64,000 nucleotides of DNA from Motacilla alba alba (taxonomy: Eukaryota > Chordata > Aves > Passeriformes > Motacillidae), in the NCBI RefSeq assembly GCF_015832195.1, contig NC_052032.1:1370618-1434617 (forward strand), written 5' to 3'. Positions within the stretch are counted from its first letter, which is position 1. Each line of letters begins with the position of its first letter. The position numbers were made by a program, and so were the translations under genes. The notes under the pieces are model-generated. The model was given only the letters and a program-made list of their open reading frames with translations, did not search any database and was not told the origin of the DNA. Below are positions 1 to 25,937 of the stretch, piece by piece.

Positions 1-746
1 AATAAATTCCCATTGTTAACAGCTCTGGGAAGCGCATTTGTGTGAGCTACAGCACATCTGGCTGCTTTTAAAAAACCAAGTTCCCATGAACTGAGATCCC
101 ACCCAAAACAGTGCCAGGAGAGTTAGATCATCTCGTGGTGCAAGGAAGAAGCTGCCAACCCCAAACAGAAGTGATACAGAAGCCTGGATGCCAGGTGAAG
201 GCATCAAAGGAATCATGTTTATTTTTGAGAGTGAAATAGAGGCCCTTTTGCAGCGGCTTTCCAAGTATTTTAGAGGTTATGGAGTGAGCCATCAAGGCTT
301 AGAATTTTCTGTTTTCAAGCAAATAAACAAGACAGCCACCTGCTCACCTGCCTTTGGGAGAAGGGACCACAGAGTGACACTTCACATTACTGTGTCTTAA
401 GGCAAGCTCAGACCACTGCTGTTAATGTTAAATCTCTAAGGCTTGGTCCAGGGTGGCCTGGGGACTGATGAGATCCACAAGGATACACCAGGCATCCTCA
501 GCATGTAGTAATGGCATGTGAAATGTAACCACACACTCAAAAAAACTCCAACAGAATGAAATTCCTGTGTAATAAGTGCATCAGCAGACCCACCAGAACA
601 ATCAAATGCCCTAAAGTGATTACATTTCACAAGGATCCTGTTGGGGGAGGAATCCTTACAAAAACCCTGTCACAACAAAGAAAATTAGGTAAAGGCTTTC
701 TGCTTGACTCCATGGCTCTGAACATTGAGAACCTGCTTGATTGATT
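1..746. other. No gene recognised (probable BSPRY last intron or flank)
   Basis: Short open frames on both strands have no recognisable similarity and no splice or domain support. The stretch lies downstream of the last visible BSPRY exon, whose SPRY exon should be further left, so it is probably intronic. Confidence 0.5.
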
Positions 747-924
747 CTTTCAGGAAGAATTTCTTCACTGAATGGGCTGTTAAATACTGCAAGGGACTGC
801 CCAGAGAGGTGGTGGAATGACCATCCCTGGAGGTGTCCAAGGCATGGCTGGACCTGGTGATCACAGGCTGGATTGGATGGTCTTAGAGGTATTTTCCAAC
901 CTGAACAATTCTGGGATTCTGTGA
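747..924 (+). mobile_element. CR1 LINE 3' fragment
   Basis: It contains the CR1 3'-end hallmarks in order: an 'agaggtggtggaatgaccatcc'-like block near 806, 'gatggtcttagaggtatttt' near 877, and the terminal 'ggattctgtga'. It is sense on the plus strand and 5'-truncated, as nearly all avian CR1 copies are. Confidence 0.8.
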
Positions 925-951
925 CACTGTCAATGCACCACTGCAGGGGCT

Positions 952-1038
952 AGCATAGAACCACAGAGGAATTTGGGTCAGAAGAGACCCTAAAGATCAC
1001 CTAATCCCAACCCCCTGCAGGGACCTGCAGGGACACTT
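952..1038 (-). mobile_element. CR1 LINE 3' fragment, inverted
   Basis: 'agaaccacagaggaatttgg', then 'gaccctaaagatcacctaat' and 'ccaaccccctgcagggac', is the reverse complement of a CR1 3' end. It faces the previous fragment 3' end to 3' end, about 30 bp away, so two independent insertions meet here. Confidence 0.7.
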
Positions 1039-2091
1039 TCCTCAACTGCCAGCACTCACAGAATCCAAAGAAGGAAAATAATCACAAAGGGAGAGCACCA
1101 GAGTTTGCAGTAGATAAACACATGATGGTAGGCCTTGATATCAAGCTAATACTTAAAACCATGACAGCAATAAAAGTCTGAAGTGCAGACTTTGGAGATG
1201 GGCCTGGAACAGGGTAAAACTGGAAACAGCTCATCAGAATCACAGCAAGATGAGCAGAAATCAGAAGTTTGTACAGCAGCTTTGGAAATACCACACTAGG
1301 GATTGTTCACAAGGCAAATTACAAAGGATATTGCCATCTCTGAGAAACAAAAAAATGTATTTAAAATACTCTAACAACAGACTGAAATCAGTGTAAAAGC
1401 AAACATTTCACAACCAGCTATTCAAGCACATCACAGCCAGGGGAAAAATGTCTTTCCTTGCTTAACACAACCAGCACCAACCAGGTAAACCAGTCCCAGA
1501 GCCTGTCAGTGGCCTGGCAAATGCCTCCAGTGCAGCCTCAGCTGTACAGCAAGCTGAGCCAGAGCACAAACACCTCTAGAACCACCAGCTCATGCACAGC
1601 CACAGCCTCAGCCTGTGATCAGAACGCTGCTCCATCTACTCATTGCCCCCTGCACTGGGCAGTCCCACAGACACCCCCCAGAAGAAATCACCCTCTCAAA
1701 GTCCCCAGCAGCCAATGCTAAACGTTGTGAACAGAGATTTCTGTGACAGAGATTCCCACAGCAGCATCAGCTTCACTGCTATCACCCAGAGACTCAGGAA
1801 ACAGCAAAAGAAATCACACAATGTTAAAGCCACAGAGCTGATAAAACACACAATCTTTTCAAACTCCAGTTCTTCCCTGAGCCACAACTGCTTGGAGGCA
1901 CCCCCTACACCTCCCACAGCTGCTGCTATCTCCCTGAATGGGCTCCAAGAAACCAGCAGGGGCTGGGAGAGCAGAGGGGCAGGACACAGCGCGAGGAAGT
2001 TAAGACACAGCATGAGGGTCTTTCTCTGGGCACAACACAAGTGAGGGTGCAGGAATCCCTGGAGCATGAGGGATCTGAGCAAGACACTGAC
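1039..2091. other. Downstream intron of BSPRY, no coding sequence recognised
   Basis: The open frames between 1458 and 2044 are low-complexity readings of intron; none resembles the SPRY domain expected for the next BSPRY exon. Confidence 0.5.
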
Positions 2092-5000
2092 CTGTGAGGC
2101 AGCAGAGCACAGCACAGGCCCACAGTCGATGCAGCAGTGGACTCTGAACACAGCTCTGATTAAAGTTTAACTTCAGGGACTCCTGTGGCTCCAAGATTCC
2201 CTCCGCCACCTCTGTCCTAGCAAAGCAAAACAGGAGTTGTTTCAAAATATAATGATTTATTGTGCTGGGAGGTGTTTAAAAGATTACAAGGAGGTATAGC
2301 AGAGGTTAAAGAGGAGCTCTGGCTGCAGAGAGACCACAGCAGGGGTCTGGGCCAGCTCTCACCCTGAGTGATACTTTCGGTTGGCTCTGCTTACAGCTCC
2401 TGGTGAAAGGGCTGCAGTGTTGTAAAACACATCCCAGCAGCCTGAGTCAACAGCTCCTCACTCAGCAGACACAGGGTAAATAAATGTGTCTGAGAGCAGC
2501 CATCAGGGTACCAGGGGAGCACAGTGAACAGGCAGAGAATCTCCCCTCTATTGCCACAGCCCCACAGTCTGGGCACAGAGGTTTCACCCAGCACAGAGCC
2601 AGGGGTTTGCTGGCTCCTGTGGCCCGCAGAAGTCCTGGTTGTGAGGACAGACTGTGGCACAGGCTGCTGGGGATGTGCTGTGGCACATTCCATACTCTCC
2701 ACAGGCCTAAATGCTCCCACAGGCCCTCTGGGCAGCACAGTACAGCCAGAGCCAGAACCCTCACAGCAGCCACAGAAATAAATGACTTAAATAAAATGAA
2801 ATAGATTGAATAAAAACACAGCCACCAAGGTGCTTCCTCAGGAAGGGCAGCCCAGTGTCAGTGATAGGGCTGTTGGGGACACTGAGACCTGCATCTGGCT
2901 CTCCCTGACTGTGCAGAGCTGGGGAGATGCTGTGCCAGCCACCCCCTACATGGGGCACAGACCATCCCACCTGCTGCCAACAGCCTGGCACAGGCCTGCT
3001 CCATCCCCCAGCAAGCCCTGTGGTTTTCTAAGGAGCTCAGAAGTTCTCCCATAAGCAAGGACTGCTGATCTGGGAAAGCACATGGAGCATCTCCAGGTGC
3101 AGCACAGCACAAGGAGCAGAGACAAGAGGCCACGCTGGCATCTCTGTGCTCTGTCCTTGTCCACAACAAAAGCAACACGAGGGACAAAGGAGGTGTCATG
3201 GTGTGCCTGAATCATGGCACACAGCACAGGAGCTGTGGGGATGCAGGTGTGGAACAGGAGCAGGGAAAGCTTGGAGCAGGGTAGGGGAAGGACCAGGAGC
3301 AGCCAGGTACTGACCTCTCGAAGATCTCTTGTTCTGCACGCTGGGAACAAGGAGAGAAAGAGTCATCAGAGCGTAAATCCCCACAGAAAACACCCCAAAC
3401 CCAGCAAACCCAGGATCTGGGGAGCAGTGTTCCCCTTCCTGACCCAGAGAAGCCACCCCTCATCCCAACCCCAGCCCTGGGGAGCAGCAGGGGCATCCAA
3501 CATCCATTTTCTTCAGCTGCAGCACTTCCCAACTCCGAAAATGAGTGGGAATGGCTGAAGGCAATATATTGCACGTGTGGCAGGGACACTGTCTGCTGTT
3601 CCCTCTCTGTCCCCACCCCACTGGGGCAGGCTGCAGGAACAGCCTGTGCTTCCAGCAAACAACCCCAGGGCTTTCAGCAAAGGAGGGAGGCTGCAGAGGG
3701 ACTAAGCCAAGAGTCAGGTGACCTCATGGTCGGTCCCACTTGTTTCTGTACCTGCTGGGCATGAGGCACTCTCAAGGTACAGCAAAGTGATAAGAAAATA
3801 CCTGATCCCTGCTCAAATCCAAGCACTGTACTTTGCATGCCTTCAGTTTTCCTGTGGCATGCCATGTGTTGATTCCAGATAGGCACAAGTACCAACACTG
3901 ACAGCCCAAGGTGGAGGACACGTGAACCCCTAATTCCCTTCCAAAAGGAGAAACTGAGGGTGTGGTTGCTCTCTGCCACAGGCAGCTGGTGGATCCTGGT
4001 CTCCAACCTCTCCTCTTTATGGTGCAGCTACAGCCCAGCATACCGAGGTGCTGGGGCAGGATAGGAACTGCCTTTCCCACCAAAGGAGCATCTGCTCACT
4101 TTCCATGGGATTGGGTCTGTTTTCCAAGCCAAACTGCTGTTCCTCTTCTCACAAATTTACACGTGGGAAGCAGAGGCTGAGCATGGTGGTGGCAAGGCAG
4201 AGGTCCTGCTCACATCTAAAATGAGAGGAATCACTTGGGTGAACCCAGATGATTCAATAACCAGAGAAGGAACTGAGCAAGGGGAAGCACAGGCTGCTTT
4301 GCACAGCATATATCCCTAACAGGGCTAAGCCAGGCAACACGGGGGGCTTTCCAGAAGAGCTGCAGGTGTTTCCAAGGGTCAGTTTGATTAAATTAGACAC
4401 TAGAAAACTGGTGACACAACTAACTGTTGTAAGAGCAGCTCACATCCCAGAGCTGTCCTGGCTGCCCAGCCTAAGGGCAACTACAAGCCCAGAGCTTGGA
4501 GACCTGAACACGGGTGGTTCTGGACCTCATTGCAAGCAAGAGCAGGATCGGGCAGAGCAGATGCTCTACGAACCACCAGAAACCACAGGGGCTTATCAGG
4601 ATCAGGTCAAGGAGGTTCCCTGAGCCAGACCTTCAAATGTCTGCAAATGGCCCTGCCCAGGGAGGTGGTGGAGTCACCATCCCTGGATGTGTCTAAAACA
4701 AGCCTGGAGGTGGCACTGGGTGCCAGGGTTTAGTTGAGGTGTTGGGGCTGGGTTGGACTCCATGATCTTGAAGGTCTCTTCCAACCCGGTGATTCTGTGA
4801 ACTCCTTGAATTCTTTATGTCCTGCCCAGCTCTGCCTCCCTGCTGTCAGCACAGCAGCTGCTGAACTCTGCATTCAAGTCCCATAACAAGATGTGCAGGT
4901 CAGCTCTGGGCTGCCTGACTCACAGTACTCACCAGCAGGCTCTGGTCATCCAGGTTGGTGATCATGTCCACCAGGTAGGTGCGGAGGGCGTCCAGCTTGT

Positions 5001-7092
5001 GCAGAGCCTCTGTCCAGTGCACCTGCTGGGTGAGGATGCTCTGGTGTGCCCGCTCCTCCTCGGCATGCACCCTCTCCAGCAGCCGCTGCTCCTCGTTCTC
5101 ACAGGCCTTCCCCACGAGGAGCAGCCTCTGGACCACCAGCTCCCGCGCCGCGCTGGCCGCGCTCTGCCACGGCAAGGACACAGCAGGAGATCAGCCCTGC
5201 TCCAGCCCCGAGAGGAGCCCCAGCTGCTTCTGCCCGTGCTCCTGGGGCTCAGCCATTGCTGCTACTCTGTAAACTGAGCCCACGGCACCTGGCACCATAC
5301 CAGTCCCAAACCTGCCCACTGCCTCCTCAGCCAGCCCTGGTACCTAAAGTGACAACCTGCGAGGGACCAGAGTTCTGTCCCTCAGCAAATCTCCAGAGAT
5401 TCACTGTGGGTGAGAAACAGGAGAACAGGCTGAGACAGCTGGGGGTGCTCAGCCTGAAGGAAAGACAGCAGGGAGAACTTACAGCCCCTTCCAGTGCCTA
5501 AAGGGGCTCCAGGACAGCTGGAAAGGGACTTGGGACAAGAGCCTGGAGAGACAGGACAAGAGGGAATGGAACGGCTTCCCACTGCCAGAGAGCAGGGTTA
5601 GATGGGATATTGGGAAGAAATTTTCCTAGCAAGGGTGGTGAGGTGCACAGGGTGCCCAGAGCAGCTGTGGCTGCCCCTGGCTTCCTGAAAGTGTCCAAGG
5701 CCAGGTTGAATGGAACTTGGAGCAACCTGGGATAGTGGGATGTGTCCCCTGCCTGTGGTAGATGGTTGAAATTGCGAGGTCTTTAAGGTTCTTTCCAACC
5801 CAAACCAGTTTGGAATTCTATGATTCTATCACTGTCCTTTGTCCTTGTCCTCAGTGACAGCAAGGAACAAATAAAATAAACCTAGGAATTCTAAGGCACT
5901 GCTCCTAGTAGGATGTTTGATTGTTGTACACTCACACCATTGTCTATACACATTTTCCAGGCAAATGAAGCCTAGAATTTGAATGAAAGGAATTCTAGGC
6001 ACACCCTGGCATTCCATTTCCACAGCCGCATCCCGACGTTTACCCCCTGGGAGCTGAGCGTCCCTTCCGGGAATGGCGAGCAGAGAGCAGGCAGGGCCAG
6101 CCCTAGGGACTCACCTGGACGCCCTGGTCTTTGGCAGGCAGCACCTCGTCCACGTGCCGGGCGATGGCCGCGCTCTGCAGCTGGATCCGCTCGCAGCGCT
6201 CCACGAGCTTGTTCTGGGACACGGAGCAGCGCGGTGATGGATGCGGGTCTGGACGGGGCCCCGAGCCCGGCAGCCACCCCACACCCACACCCACCTGGTC
6301 CCCTGCACCACCCCACAGAGAGCCCCCATCCCCACGGGGGACCCCTGAACAGCCCCACACCCCGCCAGGGCCCCACACCTGCCGGGAGCCCCTCCAGAGC
6401 CCCCGTCCCCATCCTCGGGTGGGCCCACACCCGCCAGGGGCTCCTTCAGAGCACCCGGCTCCCCGTGGGAACCACCCGCACGGCCCCCCGCCCGGCCAGG
6501 GACCCCCGCGGCCCCACACACCCCCAGGGACCCCGCACACCCCCAGGGACCCCCGCGGCCCCACACACCCCCAGGGACCCCCACGGCCCCACACACCCCC
6601 AGGGACCCCGCACACCCCCAGGGACCCCCACGGCCCCACACACCCCCAGGGACCCCGCACACCCCCAGGGACCCCCACGGCCCCACACACCCCCAGGGAC
6701 CCCGCACACCCCCAGGGACCCCCCACACCCCCAGGGACCCCCGCGGCCCCACACACCCCCAGGGACGCCACACTCAGACCCAGTCTGGGACCTCCACACT
6801 CTGCCAGGGACCCCCATGGCCCCACAGCTGCCGAGGCACCCCCACACCCCGCCAGGGACCCCTGTGGCCCCATACCCCCAGGGAGCCCCATATCCCCCCA
6901 GGAAACCCCATATTCCCCCAGGGACGCTCATACCCATCCAGGAGCCCTTACACCCCCCGCCCGTCCGCCCGGACCCCCGTCCCGCCGGAACTCGCCAGAC
7001 CCGCACGGCCGCTCTGCCCCCAGCCCCGCGCTCCCCTCAGCCAGCCCGGCCCGGGTCCCGCCGCTCACCCGCAGCCGCTCGGCCCGGGCCAT
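2092..7092 (-). CDS. BSPRY: BSPRY, B-box and SPRY domain protein; 5' five coding exons, 3' end outside window
   Basis: Exons on the minus strand: 7092–7069, 6213–6115, 5163–4933, 3340–3315, 2216–2092. All have AG/GT borders and the phases fit (0,0,0,2,1), giving 505 coding bases. Recognisable protein pieces are NKLVERCERIQLQSAAI (exon 2), EEERAHQSILTQQVHW (exon 3), RAEQEIFE (exon 4) and AEGILEPQES…LLHRLWA (exon 5). They match the coiled-coil linker of BSPRY as I remember it from human. The family has a B-box, a coiled coil and a C-terminal SPRY domain; it binds 14-3-3 and the epithelial calcium channels TRPV5/6 and acts in epithelia. The SPRY exon is not seen between 1 and 2091, so it should lie left of the window. 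The ATG at 7092 gives only MARAERLR before exon 2; the zinc-binding B-box normally encoded in exon 1 is not visible upstream (see findings). It is divergent from WDR31. The gene call is firm; the true start is uncertain. Confidence 0.9.
4645..4801 (+). mobile_element. CR1 LINE 3' fragment in BSPRY intron 3
   Basis: 'cagggaggtggtggagtcac' near 4658, 'actccatgatcttgaaggtc' near 4755 and the end 'cggtgattctgtgaa' are typical of a CR1 3' terminus. It lies antisense to BSPRY. Confidence 0.8.
5385..5832 (+). mobile_element. CR1 LINE fragment in BSPRY intron 2
   Basis: A longer (about 450 bp) CR1 tail. It contains 'gctcagcctgaaggaaagac', 'gatgggatattgggaagaaa', 'gcacagggtgcccagagcag' and 'aaggttctttccaacccaaa' in CR1 order, and ends in the octamer repeat 'attctatgattctatcac'. 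It is antisense to BSPRY. Confidence 0.85.
6480..6960. repeat. GC-rich minisatellite in BSPRY intron 1
   Basis: Many copies of a 'cacacccccagggacccc' core (about 19–27 bp), most regular from 6510 to 6765 and decaying to about 6950. The longer open frames here on both strands (for example 5979–7430 plus and 6103–6891 minus) are by-products of the repeat, not genes. The minus strand, which is the BSPRY RNA sense, carries dense runs of 4–5 G. Confidence 0.9.
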
Positions 7093-7330
7093 GCTGTGCC
7101 CGCACCTGCCGCGGGGGCGGCGGCCCCGCCCGGCCGCGCTCGGCGCTCCCGGCTCGGCTCCGCCCCGGCCCGGCCCCGCCGGGAGCCGGCAGCCGGCAGC
7201 GGGCGGCGGCACGGGCGGGACGGCGCCGGGGCGGTGAGGGTGAGGGTGAGTGCGCGGCGGGGCCGGGCCGGGCCGCGGGGCTGCCCCAGCACAGAGACGC
7301 GATTCTTCAGAAACCTTTCCTCACAAACCT
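7060..7330. promoter_or_regulatory. CpG-rich shared promoter region of BSPRY (minus) and probably WDR31 (plus)
   Basis: Very CpG-dense sequence with GC boxes surrounds the BSPRY first exon. The two genes diverge from here. A candidate WDR31 non-coding first exon could end at the donor gcg|gtgagg near 7233, but no transcript evidence is available. The CpG island is seen; its bidirectional use is inferred. Confidence 0.55.
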
Positions 7331-7389
7331 TTCCCCAGGGCTGCCCCGCCTCGCCTCTGCCAGCGGCACAGCGCACTTGAGGGGCTCCC

Positions 7390-7560
7390 TCGGGATGCTC
7401 CATGACAGGGACCCGGGATGCTCCCATTGAACCCCACAGGGACCCCCCCATCCCAAGGGACCCGGGATGCTCCCACTGATCCTCACAAGGCCACCCCCAT
7501 CCACAGGGACCCAGGATGCTCCCATTAACCCCACAGGGTCACCCCCATCCACAGAGGCCT
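7390..7560. repeat. Short tandem repeat, about 49–50 bp period, three copies
   Basis: 'gggacccgggatgctccca' recurs near 7409 and 7457, with a variant near 7506. Each is followed by a 'ccacagggaccccc / ccacccccatccacag' block. It is a small minisatellite in the WDR31 5' region, upstream of its coding exons. Confidence 0.75.
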
Positions 7561-9429
7561 GCCAGCAGCACTGTGGGGTTACACCCATCTCCAGGAACAC
7601 AGGATGTCCCCCATTCTCCCCAAAGCCGAACACCCTCCTCGAAGGGATGCATATTCCCCTGTGAGGATGGGGCAGCTCTGCTGGGGTCCCTGTGCTGCTG
7701 CTGTGGTTGTTGACATTCCTTATCCTAGGGCACAGGTTTCACTGCGGAGCCTGGACAGGTGGAGGCAGCAGCATGGCTTATTTTTCAAAAGCAATTCAGT
7801 AAAAGAAGTGTTTGATTTCTGTCAAGCGATGCATTTGGGGGGAAGGGAGGATAAGGGCATCCTCCGGCATGAAACTCAGGCTGCTAGAGGTGAAGCTTGG
7901 TGTGGATCAGTTGTAGGATCCCTGAATTTTTAGAGCTTTGTGGTGGAGCTGCTGATCGATAAACATGTGTTGGGATACAGACAGCAAAACCTTGGATTAA
8001 CATCCTGCCTGAGCGCTGTTCTCATCCAGGATGCAGAAAAATCTGCTCTTTCTTGCAGTGAGGAAGAGGCAGGAGAACAGTGAGACACAGGACAAAGATC
8101 CCATCTTCCCTGCAGCCTCCCCTGGCCTCGGGCAGCTCCCTGTGAGCTGATGTGCAGGTAGGGATGAACATGATCTAGCTGCTGGTTGGAAACAGTAACC
8201 ATCAGAATTGAAAACTCTGAATTCCCGCCTTAGCTTTTCCTAGAGTCTTGTTTTGCAACTTCCAGAGTTCTCCCACTGTCAGAGAGAAATCATGTTCCTG
8301 ATAGACTGAAACGATTGGAGCACTCAGTCTGATTGAAAGAATAAATTGCCAAATTAACACAGCCCCTCAGCTGGTGAGATTGATCACTCCTCACATCTTT
8401 GGAACATGCAAACTCATGGATAGAACAGCAGGAGATTAACTGGGTATTACTAATTGCTAATCACAAAGGCTGTCAGGGTAAAATTAGAAAGGGAATTTTG
8501 TATAAACCTTTTGCTCAGTGCTTCCAGGGTTTGGTTTTCACTTTTTTGTTGTGGGCAGAACCTTCAAGCAGTTTTTTGCTGGACAAAGCAGATTGGGTTT
8601 TCTTTCCCTGATTTTGATTAAGCAAAATGCTGCAGCCGTGAAAGATGGTCATGCCAGCAGACTAAATCCAATTAGTGTGCCTTGAGCTAAGCAGCAGGCA
8701 GTTATTGTCTGTGACAATTCACTGTCACTGAGACTGGTTTCTGCTTGGTCTGTGAAGACATGGGGGAGGTGCTGCTCCTCACCTGGATGGGTCTGCAGGG
8801 TCTGGCTGTGCTGACCCCTCTGGGGAGGAACCAGCCTGGCCCCAGCCTGGCCAGCAGCTGTTTGCTGAATGCATCTGGGTTATCCACATGTTCTTACCTT
8901 GCCTGGAACTGGTGTATGGACATGGAAACTCTTCCCAAAGTGTTCCTCAGCTCAGGGAAAGATCACTTCAAGTATAGCCAGGCTGGCTCACTTGAGCTGG
9001 GGCTCCTGTGCCTGCACTTGGTCCCACCAGTTGCTGTACGGCTTCAGTCTGAAGGTGTTTGCCTTCAACAAGCCAAGCACTGGGATCTCCAGGATGTATG
9101 GAAGTCCAGACCAGATCCAGGAGTAACAGGAGGTGTAAAGAGTGACAGGCAGCAGCTCCATCTCTGTTGTAGCCTCACCAAGCTTGGGCATTTTTAAGCG
9201 CAGTGTGAGGTCCCAGTGACCTCACCCTGCTGCTGGCTCTGATCAAAGCTAAAAGTTCCACTCAGGACCTCCAGATGTCCCCTCCTCTGAGGTTTTCTCC
9301 TTACTCCGAATGGAGTTAGGATGTAAATAACACATTACCAGCACCTTATCCTGTATGTGTGACATACAGAAACACCTCTGGATCCCTGGTGGTGCCATGT
9401 CCCCTCACCCACAGGTCGTGTCCCCACAG
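7561..9429. other. WDR31 5' intron/flank; nothing further recognised
   Basis: No coding exon or mobile element is recognisable. By synteny and strand this is likely WDR31 intron 1 between a CpG-island leader exon and the first coding exon. Confidence 0.4.
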
Positions 9430-9477
9430 CAGGTGCCCGAGGTGCTGATGTGACACCCACCACTGGTTGCCAGGACC

Positions 9478-16069
<6,592 letters not shown>

Positions 16070-16534
16070 CCTGACAGTGGGCAGCAGGGACTCTCTGCCT
16101 GTGGGGCATGGCAGCAGGGCTGGGGGAGTTGCTGGTTGGTTTGTGGGTGACAGGGAGGCATCAGAGCTGTGCAGGAGAAAAGTCATACCCTGGGAGCCTT
16201 CAGGGCAAGCTCTTGCTCCTGACTGAGCATCCTGCATTTTCCTTACAAAGCCTCCCTGCAGCCAGCAGGGAGCCTCCCAGCACGGGCTGGGCAGAGGGAG
16301 GAGGTGAGACACCAGGACCAATGGACTTAAGAACCAGGCTGAGCACACACAGCTGGACCTGGGCTTGGACCACAGGACACTGCAATGAAATAATTCTTCT
16401 GTGTTAGTTGCTGGCCTCTCATTCCATCACATTTTCCCTGGGAGGAACTGTGCTCATGTTCCCAAGGAACAGACAGCTGCTCTCCAGCTGACAACAGGGA
16501 GGTGAATCTGTCTTCTCTTTATTCCTGAAGGTTT
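16070..16534. other. WDR31 3' UTR / PRPF4 convergent spacer
   Basis: No RING-finger gene (RNF183 sits in this interval in mammals) or other gene is recognisable. No canonical AATAAA for WDR31 is seen close to the stop; 'aatgaaataattc' near 16384 is the nearest weak candidate. Confidence 0.4.
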
Positions 16535-16912
16535 TCATCTGAGCTGGAAGGGACCCACCAGGATCACCCAGCCCAGCTCCTGTCCCTGCCCAGACCCCCC
16601 AGCAACCCCACCCTGGGCATCCCTGGCAGCGCTGGCCAAAGGCTCCTGGAGCTCTGGCAGCCTCAGGGCCGTGCCCATTCCCTGGGGAGCCTGGGCAGTG
16701 CCAGCACCCTCTGGGGGAAGAACCTTGCCCTGAGCTCCAGCCTGAGCTGCCCTGGCCCAGCCCCAGCTGTTCCCTGGCTCCTGTTCCTGTCACAGGGAGC
16801 AGGGATCAGAGCTGCCCCTCAGGAGGAAGCTGCAGACCCTCAGAATCTCCCCTCAGCCTCCCCTGCTCCAGGCTGAACAAACCTAATGACCTCACCCCTC
16901 CTCAGCTGTTTT
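16535..16912 (-). mobile_element. CR1 LINE fragment between WDR31 and PRPF4
   Basis: Inverted CR1: 'gaagggacccaccaggatca', 'gctggccaaaggctcctgga', 'ggggagcctgggcagtgcca' and 'ctccaggctgaacaaacc'. It is nearly identical over about 220 bp to the copies at 37780 and (inverted) 53790. Confidence 0.85.
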
Positions 16913-17650
16913 TTACACCAGCAGAAATCAAACTGTGCATTGTGAAATTCCTGTAATTTCTCCATTCCTTGTGAGACCCTGAGCCCAGGATACACATTCA
17001 AAACCTGTTTAGACCTTCCAGGGCACATTATTTGCAAAACCTCAATTTAAACAACAAACAAGTACAAAAGCTCTCCCTAGGGCAGGGCAGAACAAGACAA
17101 TCCTACACTGAGTGACCTCACACAGTAAACCCTAAACAGGAGATGCTGAAATGGATTTGCAACACCCAGTCCATGGGACAACTCATGGAGTAAGAACACA
17201 AGGTGGTACCTGGAAAAGAAGAGATTCCCTGGCCTTGGACATCCACTGTAAGTGAATCCAGGGGGATGCAGATCTCCACCCAGAGATACCTGTGTGGAGG
17301 CAGGGGAAGGAGGACACCACATGCCTCTCCCTCTCGCACTCCTACCAAAAAGGAAGGTGAGAAGGACAGTAACAGAAGCTGAACCACACACCAAACCTGA
17401 CATGCTCTGTGGTTACTGCAAATGTTTGGAGGACACCTGGGAGCTGAACTTGGAGGGGAGGATAGAAATACATGAATCAAAATTACAGCAGAAAGTGGTA
17501 CCTGCAGTATAAAACCAGTCCAAAATGTGGGAAAACCCCCAAGACTTGACACCAACCAAGCCCGGGCCAACAGTGGTGCTTCAAACACACCCAAACTCCA
17601 GAGCAGCCATGACTGCAGCTGCTGTAACACACTGGATTCCCATTTTTTTC

Positions 17651-17656
17651 TTTAAT
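17651..17656 (-). terminator. PRPF4: Candidate PRPF4 polyadenylation signal (ATTAAA)
   Basis: The minus strand reads TATTAAAG about 62 bases past the PRPF4 stop. ATTAAA is the commonest variant of the polyadenylation hexamer. Use of this site is inferred only; a longer 3' UTR is possible. Confidence 0.4.
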
Positions 17657-17717
17657 ATAAAAAAGCAACCAAAAGTCATTAACGTCCCTGTCCCAGTCCA
17701 TAACCAGTCCCTCTGAG

Positions 17718-25937
<8,220 letters not shown>

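Noticed and set aside
5979..7430. A 483-codon plus-strand open frame, and long minus-strand frames over the same stretch
   Set aside because: They are proline/histidine/glycine repeats produced by the minisatellite and CpG island, open in several frames on both strands. The real content is BSPRY exons 1–2 on the minus strand with intron between.
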